This document shows, piece by piece, positions 43,415-51,743 of a DNA stretch of 64,000 nt. The stretch is from RGIG1902 sp034926865. Lineage in GTDB: Bacteria; Bacillota; Clostridia; Oscillospirales; Butyricicoccaceae. Numbering within the stretch: the stretch's first letter is position 1; every line of letters starts with the position of its first letter. Position numbers and translations under genes: made by a program. The notes under the pieces were generated by a model. The model searched no databases. It worked only from the letters and a program-made list of their open reading frames with translations, and had not been told where the DNA came from. The DNA lies in NCBI GenBank assembly GCA_034926865.1, contig JAYFQP010000013.1, forward strand, positions 47,132 through 111,131. The letters run 5' to 3'.

Positions 43415-43469
43415 TTTATTATCAGATAAAAACGAAGCAGGCAATTAACAAATTAAAGGAGACACTAAA

Positions 43470-43910
43470 ATGTTAAACACTTTTAAGGCCACAGCAAAAA
43501 AGCTTCCGGAAGGATTGCAGATTGAAACAAGCTCACGTGGGTTTAAAATCCTTTTAGATGAGCCTGAGGAGCTGGGCGGCACAAATGCAGGAATGAACCC
43601 TGTGGAAGCTCTTCTCTGCGCGCTTGGGGCATGCCAGGCAATTGTTGCATCGGCCTTTGCCGAAGCGCAGGACTTTAAGTTTGAAGAAATTCATATCGAG
43701 CTTGAGGGTGATTTGGATCCGGACGGATTTATGGGTCTGGCCGATGTAAGAAACGGATATCAGGAAATAAGATATTCAATGCACTTCAAAACAAACGAAA
43801 GCCAGGAGAAAGCAGAAGCATTTGCGGATTTTGTTGAGAGCAGATGCCCGGTTGGTGATTGTCTTGCCAATGGCGTTAAGCTCAAAAGAAAAAGCGTTGT
43901 CAGGGACTGA
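43470..43910 (+). CDS. OsmC-family (peroxiredoxin-like) protein
   Basis: 146 residues. OsmC/Ohr fold with the two family cysteines: the first in LGACQAIVASAFA (about 52) and the second in SRCPVGDC (about 128), with Glu in NPVEALLCALGAC. OsmC and Ohr proteins reduce organic peroxides and take electrons from lipoylated proteins. The following genes encode a lipoyl-domain dihydrolipoyl dehydrogenase and a lipoate ligase, so this is probably the peroxidase of a lipoyl-dependent system. Other OsmC-like proteins act in sulfur metabolism, which remains an alternative. Confidence 0.88.
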   Translation: MLNTFKATAKKLPEGLQIETSSRGFKILLDEPEELGGTNAGMNPVEALLCALGACQAIVASAFAEAQDFKFEEIHIELEGDLDPDGFMGLADVRNGYQEIRYSMHFKTNESQEKAEAFADFVESRCPVGDCLANGVKLKRKSVVRD

Positions 43911-43940
43911 TTATATAAAACTGATTAACAGTAAAACTGT

Positions 43941-43990
43941 GTAATTTTGAAAGGGCAAAGCACGCAAGTGTTTTGCCCTTAGTAAATTAC
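43941..43990 (+). promoter_or_regulatory. Nested hairpin between osmC-like and lpd genes
   Basis: AAGGGCAAAGCAC (43951-43963) with GTGTTTTGCCCTT (43968-43980), one G-U pair, enclosed by GTAATTT (43941-43947) with AAATTAC (43984-43990). It ends just before the lpd RBS and may reduce read-through or protect the osmC message. Confidence 0.6.
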
Positions 43991-44007
43991 ACTAAGGAGA
44001 AATAATT

Positions 44008-45681
44008 ATGGAAATAAAAATGACTGCTATCCCCGGAGGCAAAAAAGGGAAGGTCGGAAAGATCAGCATAAAGCCTGGAGATAAGGTAAATGCTGGCGAC
44101 ATTTTGGTTCAGGTTGAGATCAGCAAGGGGAATAAGCCCATTCGAGCTGCGGCAGAAGGGGTAATAACAAAATTGTTGTGCCAGGAGGGGGACGAGGTTG
44201 TCTCCGGCCAAACTTTGGCTGAAATGTCAGAAGCGGCGCAGAATGCATCAGAGGAGACGGTTAAGGCCCCTCATGAAATGGAGGAATTGACAACCGAGCT
44301 TCTTATTATAGGTGGCGGGCCTGGGGGTTATGTTGCGGCTATCTGTGCGGCAAAAAAAGGGCTAAAAGTAATTTTGGTTGAAAAGGAGGAGTTGGGCGGC
44401 ACATGCCTAAATGTTGGATGCATTCCTACGAAAGCGCTCGTTAAGTCTTCCGAGATTTGCCGAAACATACGCGAGTCTTCCTTATTTGGTATTATAGCTG
44501 ATGGTAATCCGCGCGTTAATATGGAGCAAATAATTCGCCGAAAGGATGAAATAAGAAGTAATCTGGTTTCGGGAATAAGAAGCTTGATGGAACAAAACAG
44601 GATTATTGTTATTTGCGGAGAAGCATCGTTTATTTCGCCGGACAAAGTATATGTCAAGGGGGAAAGGAACTATGTGATTTCTGCCAAAGATACTATTGTT
44701 GCAACTGGTTCCAAGTGCTCAAAGGTGAATATACCTGGTATTGAATTGCCGGTTGTTATAAACAGTACGGACGCGCTTTCTTGTACAACACTTCCACAAA
44801 CGGTCACAATTGTCGGTGGGGGCGTTATAGGCATGGAATTTGCGTTTATTTATCATAATTTGGGGGTTAAGGTTCACGTAGTGGAGTTTATGGATCGGCT
44901 CCTGACTATGATGGACAGCGAAGTATCCCATAGCATACAGACTATCGCGAAAGATAATGGAATCAGCGTTTATACCAAATCAAAAGTGATCAGTATTCAA
45001 CAGGCGGAGGACGGCCAGGCGATAGTAACTTATTCAGATGCCAATGGAGAGCATGCTATTGTCAGCGATAAAGTGCTTGTGGCTATCGGAAGAGAGCCAA
45101 GGCTTGACGGCCTTGATATTGAAAAAGCCGGCGTTACGCTGAATGACCGCGGCAGAGGCATTGCAGTTGATGCCCATATGCGTACGAATGTGGAACATAT
45201 TTATGCTGTTGGGGATGTAACAAATATCATGCAGCTCGCCCACGTTGCATCTCATCAGGGAATGATTGCCGTGGAAAATATACTTGGCAGTTCCGTTCAA
45301 ATGGATTATTCGGCTGTTCCAAATGTGGTTTTCACAAGCCCCGAAATTGCTGGGGTAGGGCTTACGCTGGAAGCCTGCAGAGAAAAAGGAATTGATTGCA
45401 GCGAAAGTACAGTGTCATATGCCAGTAACGGTAAGGCCCTGACAATGAATGAGCCTGAAGGATTCATCAAGCTTGTTCGGGATAATTCTACAAATAAGAT
45501 AGTTGGGGGTTCGATTATTGGCGCGGATGCATCTTCTCTGATAAGCACATTGACGCTGGCCATCACAAACGGTATGACCGATAAGGATATTGAAAAAACA
45601 ATATTTACACATCCGACAACGGCAGAAATTATTCATGAGGCAGCTCTGGGATTTGGAATTGGAGCAATTCATCAGATATGA
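44008..45681 (+). CDS. lpd: dihydrolipoyl dehydrogenase with N-terminal lipoyl domain
   Basis: 557 residues: a biotinyl/lipoyl domain at 1-75 fused to a full flavoprotein disulfide reductase. The lipoyl-type Lys40 sits in VEISKGNKP, where E2 proteins have ETDKA, so the modifiable lysine is kept in altered context. From about 95: FAD motif GGGPGGYVAA, redox pair GGTCLNVGCIPTK, NAD motif VGGGVIGMEF, and HPTTAEI with the catalytic His/Glu. It transfers electrons from NADH to lipoyl groups (or the reverse). No E1 or E2 component lies nearby. Overlaps lplA by 4 nt. Confidence 0.94.
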   Translation: MEIKMTAIPGGKKGKVGKISIKPGDKVNAGDILVQVEISKGNKPIRAAAEGVITKLLCQEGDEVVSGQTLAEMSEAAQNASEETVKAPHEMEELTTELLIIGGGPGGYVAAICAAKKGLKVILVEKEELGGTCLNVGCIPTKALVKSSEICRNIRESSLFGIIADGNPRVNMEQIIRRKDEIRSNLVSGIRSLMEQNRIIVICGEASFISPDKVYVKGERNYVISAKDTIVATGSKCSKVNIPGIELPVVINSTDALSCTTLPQTVTIVGGGVIGMEFAFIYHNLGVKVHVVEFMDRLLTMMDSEVSHSIQTIAKDNGISVYTKSKVISIQQAEDGQAIVTYSDANGEHAIVSDKVLVAIGREPRLDGLDIEKAGVTLNDRGRGIAVDAHMRTNVEHIYAVGDVTNIMQLAHVASHQGMIAVENILGSSVQMDYSAVPNVVFTSPEIAGVGLTLEACREKGIDCSESTVSYASNGKALTMNEPEGFIKLVRDNSTNKIVGGSIIGADASSLISTLTLAITNGMTDKDIEKTIFTHPTTAEIIHEAALGFGIGAIHQI

Positions 45682-46643
45682 GCCGCATATTCGTATCAAC
45701 TGAAACAGATCCTTATTTTAATATTGCAGCGGAATACCAGTTGTTTCTGGAAGCTGTGGATGAGCCGCAATTATTTCTTTGGCAGAACAATAGGGCTGTG
45801 ATTATGGGTAGAAACCAGAGCTTTAGCGCTGAATGCGATATGGAATTCCTCCAAAAGCATCATATTAAACTGGCGAGGCGGTTCTCAGGGGGAGGTTCTG
45901 TTTTTCATGATCTGGGGAATGTTAATTTTACCTTTTTGTCTACAGAAGCGGCGGCTGAACCAGACAGGTATTTGAAAGTGATAAAGAATGCTATTGAGTT
46001 TTGCGGCGTACAATGTGACTTCAGCAGCAGAAATGATTTGGTGACAGACGGGAAAAAGTTTTCCGGACACGCTTATTATACCGATCATGGAAAATACATG
46101 TATCATGGAACCATTATGATCAGTGTTGATTTTGAGCTGCTTTCGGGAGCCCTTCATCCTTCATATCTTAAGCTGCACTCAAAGGGAATAGACTCTGTAA
46201 AAAGCCGCGTAATCAATTTGTCTGAGATAAATAGGGAGATTACAACCGAGGGGATCATGAGGGCTTGTATTACGGCGTTTAGGCAGGAATATGCAGCAGG
46301 AGGAATAGTGGAATACTTAGGCGGCCGCCAGATGAGGCCGGAGGCGCTTGACATGCTGCGCAGTGAGAGTTGGATTTACGGGCAGTCACCGGATTATGAA
46401 ATCGAGATTGAAAAGAAATTGTCTTTTGGCAACGTGACTATTAATTCAGACGTCACAGATGGCAGAATAACTCGCATAAAAATTTATACTGATGGCCTGG
46501 CCCCAATCAGTTTTGCTGAATGTGAAAAGGAATTATCCGGAGAAATATTTCATGAAGCTGTTATTGTCCAAAAGATTGAAAAGTGGTATAGTACCTGTTA
46601 CAATAGATTTGCTTTGACCCGGTTTATGCCCATTGGCCTGTGA
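45678..46643 (+). CDS. lplA: lipoate--protein ligase A
   Basis: 321 residues. Attaches free lipoate to the lysine of lipoyl domains via lipoyl-AMP. The family core is clear: GRNQSFSAECD, ARRFSGGGSVFHDLGNVNFTF and DGKKFSGHAYY. A C-terminal accessory domain (about 245 onward) matches the bacterial LplA layout. It overlaps lpd by ATGA, so its likely client is the lipoyl domain made by that gene. Divergence from lipB/octanoyl transferases is evident from the SGGG block. Confidence 0.94.
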   Translation: MSRIFVSTETDPYFNIAAEYQLFLEAVDEPQLFLWQNNRAVIMGRNQSFSAECDMEFLQKHHIKLARRFSGGGSVFHDLGNVNFTFLSTEAAAEPDRYLKVIKNAIEFCGVQCDFSSRNDLVTDGKKFSGHAYYTDHGKYMYHGTIMISVDFELLSGALHPSYLKLHSKGIDSVKSRVINLSEINREITTEGIMRACITAFRQEYAAGGIVEYLGGRQMRPEALDMLRSESWIYGQSPDYEIEIEKKLSFGNVTINSDVTDGRITRIKIYTDGLAPISFAECEKELSGEIFHEAVIVQKIEKWYSTCYNRFALTRFMPIGL

Positions 46644-46695
46644 AGCCTGATATGGGCAGTGGTGAAGCCAAACAAATTGTTAGTAGGTGGGCAAA

Positions 46696-47136
46696 ATGTT
46701 CAATCTGGATGACTGTCTCGCTTTTATCACGGCTCGAAGTGCCAAAATATTCGTGGCGGCTTTGGACCGTCGCTTTAGGGCATATAGTATTACAAGAATG
46801 CAGTGGATAGCAATGTTTTACATTTATACGAATAAGTGTATAACTCAGCGTGAGCTGGCCGATAAGATGGCCGTTAGAGAACCCACCGTGGTAAGACTTA
46901 CCAGGGAACTGGAATTGGAAGGGCTTGTTTTCCGCCTTGGAAGCGATAAGGATAAACGCATAAGGCGCTTGTTTTTGACAGAGAAGGGTGAACGCATTTA
47001 TCAGGATGTGCTTCCTGCTGTTGAGAAGTTTAAAAACGATACCATTGCCGGAATTAGCAGTGAAGATCTTCAGACTTTAAACGATGCGCTGGATAAAATG
47101 GTTCAAAATGCGCAAATTGACGTTTCTGTGATGTAA
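46696..47136 (+). CDS. MarR-family transcriptional regulator
   Basis: 146 residues from the ATG at 46696 (AGGTGG five nt upstream); an in-frame GTG at 46687 lies inside the RBS. Winged helix: ITQRELADKMAVREPTVVRLTRELELEGLVFR, then the wing GSDKDKRIRRLFLTEKG. Cys at residues 10 and about 52 could be redox sensors as in OhrR-like members, but a conserved OhrR Cys pattern is not clear. Fourth gene of the osmC-lpd-lplA operon and its probable repressor through the repeat at 43368. Confidence 0.9.
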   Translation: MFNLDDCLAFITARSAKIFVAALDRRFRAYSITRMQWIAMFYIYTNKCITQRELADKMAVREPTVVRLTRELELEGLVFRLGSDKDKRIRRLFLTEKGERIYQDVLPAVEKFKNDTIAGISSEDLQTLNDALDKMVQNAQIDVSVM

Positions 47137-47532
47137 GCGATTGCCTGGTGTTTGCTGATACTGCTGATTGGCCGTTGTATATAGGTGAGGTTCAGGCTGC
47201 CTTGAAGGACATAGGGAAATAAGCATTGCAGTTTTTGAATATTTCGGGTTTTCCTTTCCCCTTTTATAAGAAGCAGATCCCCGAGGCCTTGCTGCCTCGG
47301 GGATTTTAGTTTGTTTGGATATATTTAAGAAAGGCGGCAAGGATATGAAATGCTACAGGAAAGAGCGTCGTATTTATGTTAAGTAACAGCGAGGGTTAAA
47401 ACGAAGAGCCCGTATTACAATACGAAGTATTGGGAATCAGCGTATAATCATGGTTTACTTAGATAAAAATTTGGTATGCAGGACTTTTTTAGGGGTAAAG
47501 TTTATGGTAATATGGTAATATACTTAAAAAAT
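47137..47532. other. 396-nt region between the marR-like gene and degV
   Basis: Carries the OsmC operon terminator (47277-47307) and the degV leader. No other gene or RNA was recognised. Confidence 0.5.
47277..47307 (+). terminator. Terminator of the osmC-lpd-lplA-marR operon
   Basis: Perfect 11-bp stem ATCCCCGAGGC (47277-47287) with GCCTCGGGGAT (47294-47304), then TTTAGTTTG. Confidence 0.9.
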
Positions 47533-48411
47533 ATGTATTTGCGAAGGAGACGAGGCCCTATTATAAGGATTATTGTGGACAGCACTTGCGACTTGCCCTC
47601 GGCGTTCGCAAAAGAACACGGAATAGTTATGTTGCCGCTGCACATTCGGGTAGGAGAAACGGATTATCTTGACCGTGTAACCATCACCACAGGCGAGGTA
47701 TATGACTATATGAGGCAGAATGTCATGCCAATAACCTCACAGGTAGGCATAGTTGATACCTATGATACGCTTAAGGCACTGGTGGAGAACGGGGATGACT
47801 TGCTATGTCTGGCATTTTCATCAAAAATGTCGGGAACCTGTGAGCTTATAAGAGGGGTAATGGATGAACTGAGGGCATTGTACCCTGCTCGGCGGCTGTT
47901 GACGCTCGATTCAAAGGGAGGTTCTTTTGCTACGGGATTGATTGCTATGGAAGCTGCGATGGCAGCCCGGGCAGGGGCTGCATTTGACGAGCTGGAGAAG
48001 CGCTGCCGTTTTCTTATAGAGCATGTGGAGCATGTTTTTGTGATAAGCAATCTCAATTGGATGGTTCGAGGCGGCCGTATTTCAAAGACCATGGGATATA
48101 CTGCAAATGTGCTTGATATCAAGCCTGTGCTGGATGTTAAGGAAGGTGAAATGGAGGTCATCGCCAAGGTTAGAGGCCGTCTGCATTCGATGAAAAAGGT
48201 AGCGGATATAGTGGCGCAGCGCGTTTCGAAGGTGCCAAGGCAGGTCATCGGAATCACCCATGCCAGCGATATTAAGTCTGCCGAAAATATGCGGGAGTTG
48301 CTGCATGAGCGATTGCCTGAGTGTGAGTTCCTTATTGAGGAGATCGGCGCCACGCTGGGAGTTCATTTGGGTATTGGCGGAGTAGGTGTATTTGCATTCA
48401 ACGAAAAGTAA
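47533..48411 (+). CDS. DegV family fatty-acid-binding protein
   Basis: About 284-293 residues. IIVDSTCDLPSAFA near the N-terminus, LAFSSKMSGTCE and the late GVHLGIGGVGVFAF identify the DegV fold, which binds fatty acids and in some species feeds a fatty-acid kinase (FakB role). The start is uncertain: ATG at 47533 has no RBS, whereas AAGGAG at 47545-47549 points to AUU at 47560, which would begin the protein exactly where the family does. No fakA gene is in the window. Confidence 0.9.
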   Translation: MYLRRRRGPIIRIIVDSTCDLPSAFAKEHGIVMLPLHIRVGETDYLDRVTITTGEVYDYMRQNVMPITSQVGIVDTYDTLKALVENGDDLLCLAFSSKMSGTCELIRGVMDELRALYPARRLLTLDSKGGSFATGLIAMEAAMAARAGAAFDELEKRCRFLIEHVEHVFVISNLNWMVRGGRISKTMGYTANVLDIKPVLDVKEGEMEVIAKVRGRLHSMKKVADIVAQRVSKVPRQVIGITHASDIKSAENMRELLHERLPECEFLIEEIGATLGVHLGIGGVGVFAFNEK

Positions 48412-48454
48412 TTATATATAGCTTTCTGCTAAACTTGATGGCTTTACAGCGGCG

Positions 48455-48497
48455 GATAAAAATGCCCATTGGCGGAAGCTTCCGCCAATGGGCATTT
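48455..48497 (-). terminator. Perfect 19-bp terminator hairpin
   Basis: AAATGCCCATTGGCGGAAG (48460-48478) with its exact complement at 48479-48497. A T-run on the minus strand (TTTTTATCC, through 48455) fits termination of the minus-strand remnant rather than of degV. Confidence 0.82.
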
Positions 48498-48546
48498 GAA
48501 GTATTATGCGGGGTGATTTAGGCTTTTTGAAAGAGTCCAAAGAGCA

Positions 48547-48625
48547 TTACTGAAGTTCCCCGCTCTTGGTTACATGAACTTTACCGGACTTATAACGGTA
48601 GAAGTACCAACCGAAGAAAATAGAA
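48547..48625 (-). pseudogene. C-terminal remnant of a lost membrane-protein gene
   Basis: A minus-strand reading frame ending at 48547-48549 encodes about 25 plausible residues: a hydrophobic helix end, IFFGWYFYRYK, then a basic/polar tail SGKVHVTKSGELQ, as at the cytoplasmic end of a transporter. A strong terminator follows 50 nt later on the same strand. Upstream the frame continues without coding character and with no start, so the rest of the gene seems deleted. The family is not recognised. Confidence 0.45.
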
Positions 48626-48831
48626 TAAATAGTTGTTGCTTGCCTTACAAACAAAGATATATCACTTTGTAAATATCGGGATTGAAAGTTTGGAGCTGTA
48701 TACAAATAAAACGAGCAGGTATTTGTTTATCTTGCGAACAAATACTGTTACTCGCATATTGCATAATTTTGTATGTTTGCTTTTGATGCTTGCAGACACT
48801 AATGCTTCTTCAAAAAAGAAAGCGCTGCAAT

Positions 48832-48860
48832 AAAAAACGCCCCGGTAATACCGGGGCGTT
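48832..48860 (-). terminator. purA terminator
   Basis: AACGCCCCGG (48836-48845) with CCGGGGCGTT (48851-48860), loop of five; minus strand continues TTTTTT. Confidence 0.92.
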
Positions 48861-48869
48861 ACTCTTGGG

Positions 48870-50153
48870 TTATTTGTTTTTGAAAATATTATCTTCACGA
48901 CGCGGGCCCGTAGAAATTATCGTGATTGGATAGCCTATTTTCTCTTCAATGAACTCTATATATTTCTTGGCGTTCTCGGGCAGTTCTTCGTATTTGTTGC
49001 ATCCCATTATGTTGCATTTCCAGCCGTCCACATATTCATAAACAGGCTTTGCCTTGTTGAGAAGCGGGGTCACTGGGAAATCGGTTGTCTGCTTGCCTTC
49101 TATCTCATATGCAGTACAAACTGGGATTTTGTCAAGATATCCAAGAACATCAATCAGCGAGAGGCACACATCTGTGCAGCCTTGAAGCATGCATCCATAC
49201 TTTACGGCCACCGTGTCCAGCCAGCCCATACGTCTGGGCCTTCCTGTTGTTGCGCCATATTCGCCTCCGTCGCCGCCGCGGTCTCTGAGTTCATTTGCTT
49301 CGTCGCCGAATATTTCGGATACGAAGTCACCGGCACCGACAGCCGAGGAATAAGCTTTTACCACCACTATTACCTCTTTAATGGCGTAGGGAGGAATAGA
49401 TGCACCTACTGTTGCAAAACCTGCCAGCGGTGAAGAAGAAGTGGTGAACGGATAGATGCCGTTATCGGGGTCTTTAAGAGAACCTAACTGGCCTTCCAAA
49501 AGAACCGTGCTGCCGGCTTTTATTGCGTTGTTTATGAATACGGCGGTATCTCCTACAAAGGGACGCAGACGCTCACGGTATGACATAAGCTCATCAAAAA
49601 TCTTTTGAGGATCTAGAAGCTCATCATAATGATAAAGAGCTTTTAGCGTGATGTTTTTCTGCTCGCAGGCATTGCGGAGCTTTACCATAAGGCCCTGATC
49701 ATCGTAAAGATCGCAGACTTGTATGCCTATTTTAAGGTATTTATCTGAATAGAAGGGGGCAATGCCCGATTTCGTGCTGCCGAAGCCTTTGCCTCCAAGC
49801 CGTTGTTCTTCAAGCGCGTCAAAGAGAACATGATAGGGCATGACTATTTGAGCCCTGTCGGAAACCATGATGTTGGGCATGGGCACATTCTTTTCTGTCA
49901 CACTGTCAAGTTCCTTGAAAAACTGACCAAGATTGAAGGCGACTCCCTGAGCTATGACGTTTGTCACATTTTGACGGAAGATACCCGAGGGCAGAAGATG
50001 GAGAGCAAACTTACCGTATTGGTTGATGATGGTGTGGCCGGCATTGGCCCCGCCCTGAAACCTCACGACGATATCGCTGTTTTCGCTAAGAAGGTCTGTC
50101 ACCTTACCTTTTCCTTCATCACCCCAGCAGCCGCCTACGATTGCACGTACCAT
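48870..50153 (-). CDS. purA: adenylosuccinate synthetase
   Basis: 427 residues, complete. GTP-dependent first step from IMP to AMP. GGCWGDEGKGKVTDLL (7-22) holds the catalytic Asp, GGANAGHT the active-site His, and GSTKSGIAP, GATTGRPRRMGWLD and ISTGPRRED are family blocks. RBS AGGAGG upstream. It stands alone, divergent from the citrate lyase operon. Standard length; identification firm. Confidence 0.98.
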   Translation of the reverse strand: MVRAIVGGCWGDEGKGKVTDLLSENSDIVVRFQGGANAGHTIINQYGKFALHLLPSGIFRQNVTNVIAQGVAFNLGQFFKELDSVTEKNVPMPNIMVSDRAQIVMPYHVLFDALEEQRLGGKGFGSTKSGIAPFYSDKYLKIGIQVCDLYDDQGLMVKLRNACEQKNITLKALYHYDELLDPQKIFDELMSYRERLRPFVGDTAVFINNAIKAGSTVLLEGQLGSLKDPDNGIYPFTTSSSPLAGFATVGASIPPYAIKEVIVVVKAYSSAVGAGDFVSEIFGDEANELRDRGGDGGEYGATTGRPRRMGWLDTVAVKYGCMLQGCTDVCLSLIDVLGYLDKIPVCTAYEIEGKQTTDFPVTPLLNKAKPVYEYVDGWKCNIMGCNKYEELPENAKKYIEFIEEKIGYPITIISTGPRREDNIFKNK

Positions 50154-50248
50154 TTATGGCTTCCTCCTAACCTTTATTTGGAAATACATAAAACGTATTT
50201 AAACATAACGTACAGAGCCAAAAGTGGCATTTTTGACTCGAAGACACA

Positions 50249-50276
50249 ATTATACAGGAAATATGCCGCATGTCAA
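50249..50276 (-). promoter_or_regulatory. purA promoter
   Basis: On the minus strand, perfect -35 TTGACA (50271-50276), 16-nt spacer, perfect -10 TATAAT (50249-50254), about 95 nt before the ATG. Confidence 0.75.
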
Positions 50277-50456
50277 TTATAATAATAGTCGGCGTTAATT
50301 GCAAGTGTGTTAGAGTATTTTTTAATTATTTGCCTTGTCTTATAAATATACAGCAAAAAGACGGAAGAAAATATTGTATACACGTATTATGGTATTTAAT
50401 AATACTGAAATGTTATAAGAATTTATAAATTTAACGATTTTTTGAACTTTTTAGCC

Positions 50457-50485
50457 TTGAAAAGAGATGGCCCTCAAGTTATAAT
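50457..50485 (+). promoter_or_regulatory. Citrate lyase operon promoter
   Basis: -35 TTGAAA (50457-50462), 17-nt spacer, perfect -10 TATAAT (50480-50485), about 52 nt before the citD start. Confidence 0.75.
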
Positions 50486-50537
50486 TGATAAAAGAAACTG
50501 CTGTTAATTATTATTTTAACGAAGGGAAGGGACTATT

Positions 50538-50822
50538 TTGAAAATCGTCGCGAAAGCACAGGCGGGTACGCTTGAGTCCGGGGATATCTTTGTCGAAGTA
50601 GAAGGCACAGGTTCCCACGGGGTCGAGGTAGACCTGGACAGTACCGTTATGAATCTGTACGGCAAGCAGATAACAAAAGTTATTCGCGAAACCGTGGAGG
50701 AGCTTGGTATTGACGGAGTTACTGTTACGGCAACCGATAAAGGCGCTTTGGACTGCACGATTAAAGCAAGATTGAAGACCGCGCTTTACAGGGCCTGCCA
50801 GTCTGACGAATATACATGGTAA
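50538..50822 (+). CDS. citD: citrate lyase acyl carrier protein (gamma subunit)
   Basis: 94 residues; TTG start with GAAGGGAAGGG upstream. Carries the 2'-(5''-phosphoribosyl)-3'-dephospho-CoA arm on Ser14 in AGTLESGD, the same position as in E. coli CitD. The end DKGALDCTIKARLKTALYRA is characteristic. First of six cit genes in tight order D-E-F-X-C-G; 17 nt before citE. Confidence 0.95.
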   Translation: MKIVAKAQAGTLESGDIFVEVEGTGSHGVEVDLDSTVMNLYGKQITKVIRETVEELGIDGVTVTATDKGALDCTIKARLKTALYRACQSDEYTW

Positions 50823-50839
50823 GAAAGGGGCGATAAATT

Positions 50840-51742
50840 ATGGCACAGAAGCAGAGACTTCGCAGAACTATGATGTTTGTACCGGGCAACAACCCCGGAA
50901 TGATGAGGGATGCCCATATTTACGGCTCCGATTCAATTATGTTTGACCTTGAGGATTCTGTATCCATGGCGGAAAAGGATGCTGCAAGGCAACTCGTATA
51001 TAACGCGCTTAAGACAATAGATTACGGCAATACCGAAATCGTCGTGCGTATTAACCCGATCGACACCCCTTACGGCAGGGCAGATGTCGAGGCTATGGTG
51101 GCAGCGGGAGCTCATGTTCTCCGCATGCCCAAGACAGAATCAGCAAAAGATATAACCGATTGTGAAGCCGTCATCGAAGAGATGGAGAAGAAACACGGCA
51201 GGCCTGTAGGCGATACGCTTATGATGGCCGCTATAGAGGGCGCAATGGGCGTTATAAACGCTTACCAGATCGCTACGGCCTCGCAGAGGCTTATAGGAAT
51301 TGCCCTCGGCGCAGAAGATTTTTGCGCCAATATGAAGTGCCAGCGCACCGCGACTGGCGCGGAACTTCAGCTTGCCCGCCAGACCATTGTGATGGCAGCA
51401 AGAGCCGCTGGCATCGACGCTCTCGACACAGTTTATTCCGATGTTAACAATGAAGAACAGCTTGTCTATGAAGCACAGCTTATAAAGGATCTGGGCTTTG
51501 ACGGCAAGAGCGTGATAAATCCCAGGCAGATAGCCCCCGTACATAAAGTGTTTAACCCCACTGCGAAGGATATCGAAAAGGCCAAGCGGATAGTTGCCGC
51601 CATAAAAGAGGCCGAGGCTAAAGGCTCCGGCGTTATAAGTCTCAATGGCAAAATGGTTGACAAGCCCGTTGTCATAAGAGCACAGAGAGTTATCGAGCTT
51701 GCTTTGGTATCGGGCATTATTACTCCTTCGGAGGTGGAATAA
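50840..51742 (+). CDS. citE: citrate lyase beta subunit (citryl-ACP lyase)
   Basis: 300 residues. Cleaves citryl-ACP to acetyl-ACP and oxaloacetate. TIM-barrel of the HpcH/HpaI-citE family: RTMMFVPGNNPGMM, SIMFDLEDSVSMAEKD, VVRINPIDTPYG, AAIEGAMGVINAYQIA, GIALGAEDFCANMKCQRT and GFDGKSVINPRQI. Metal-binding Glu and Asp are in AAIEGA and SVMFDLED-type blocks. Stop precedes citF by one base. Confidence 0.96.
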   Translation: MAQKQRLRRTMMFVPGNNPGMMRDAHIYGSDSIMFDLEDSVSMAEKDAARQLVYNALKTIDYGNTEIVVRINPIDTPYGRADVEAMVAAGAHVLRMPKTESAKDITDCEAVIEEMEKKHGRPVGDTLMMAAIEGAMGVINAYQIATASQRLIGIALGAEDFCANMKCQRTATGAELQLARQTIVMAARAAGIDALDTVYSDVNNEEQLVYEAQLIKDLGFDGKSVINPRQIAPVHKVFNPTAKDIEKAKRIVAAIKEAEAKGSGVISLNGKMVDKPVVIRAQRVIELALVSGIITPSEVE

Positions 51743-51743
51743 A

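Larger units (their letters stand above)
42973..43469. other. 497-nt intergenic region before the OsmC operon
   Basis: Holds a long terminator hairpin and the OsmC promoter and operator, listed separately. The 250 nt after rplY show no gene or RNA that I recognise. Confidence 0.5.
48412..48869. other. 458-nt region between degV and purA
   Basis: Contains, on the minus strand, a gene remnant (48547-48625) with its terminator (48455-48497), and the purA terminator. The rest has no recognisable gene. Confidence 0.5.
50154..50537. other. 384-nt divergent region between purA and citD
   Basis: Holds one promoter for each direction (listed separately). No further repeat, operator or riboswitch was recognised. 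Confidence 0.5.
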
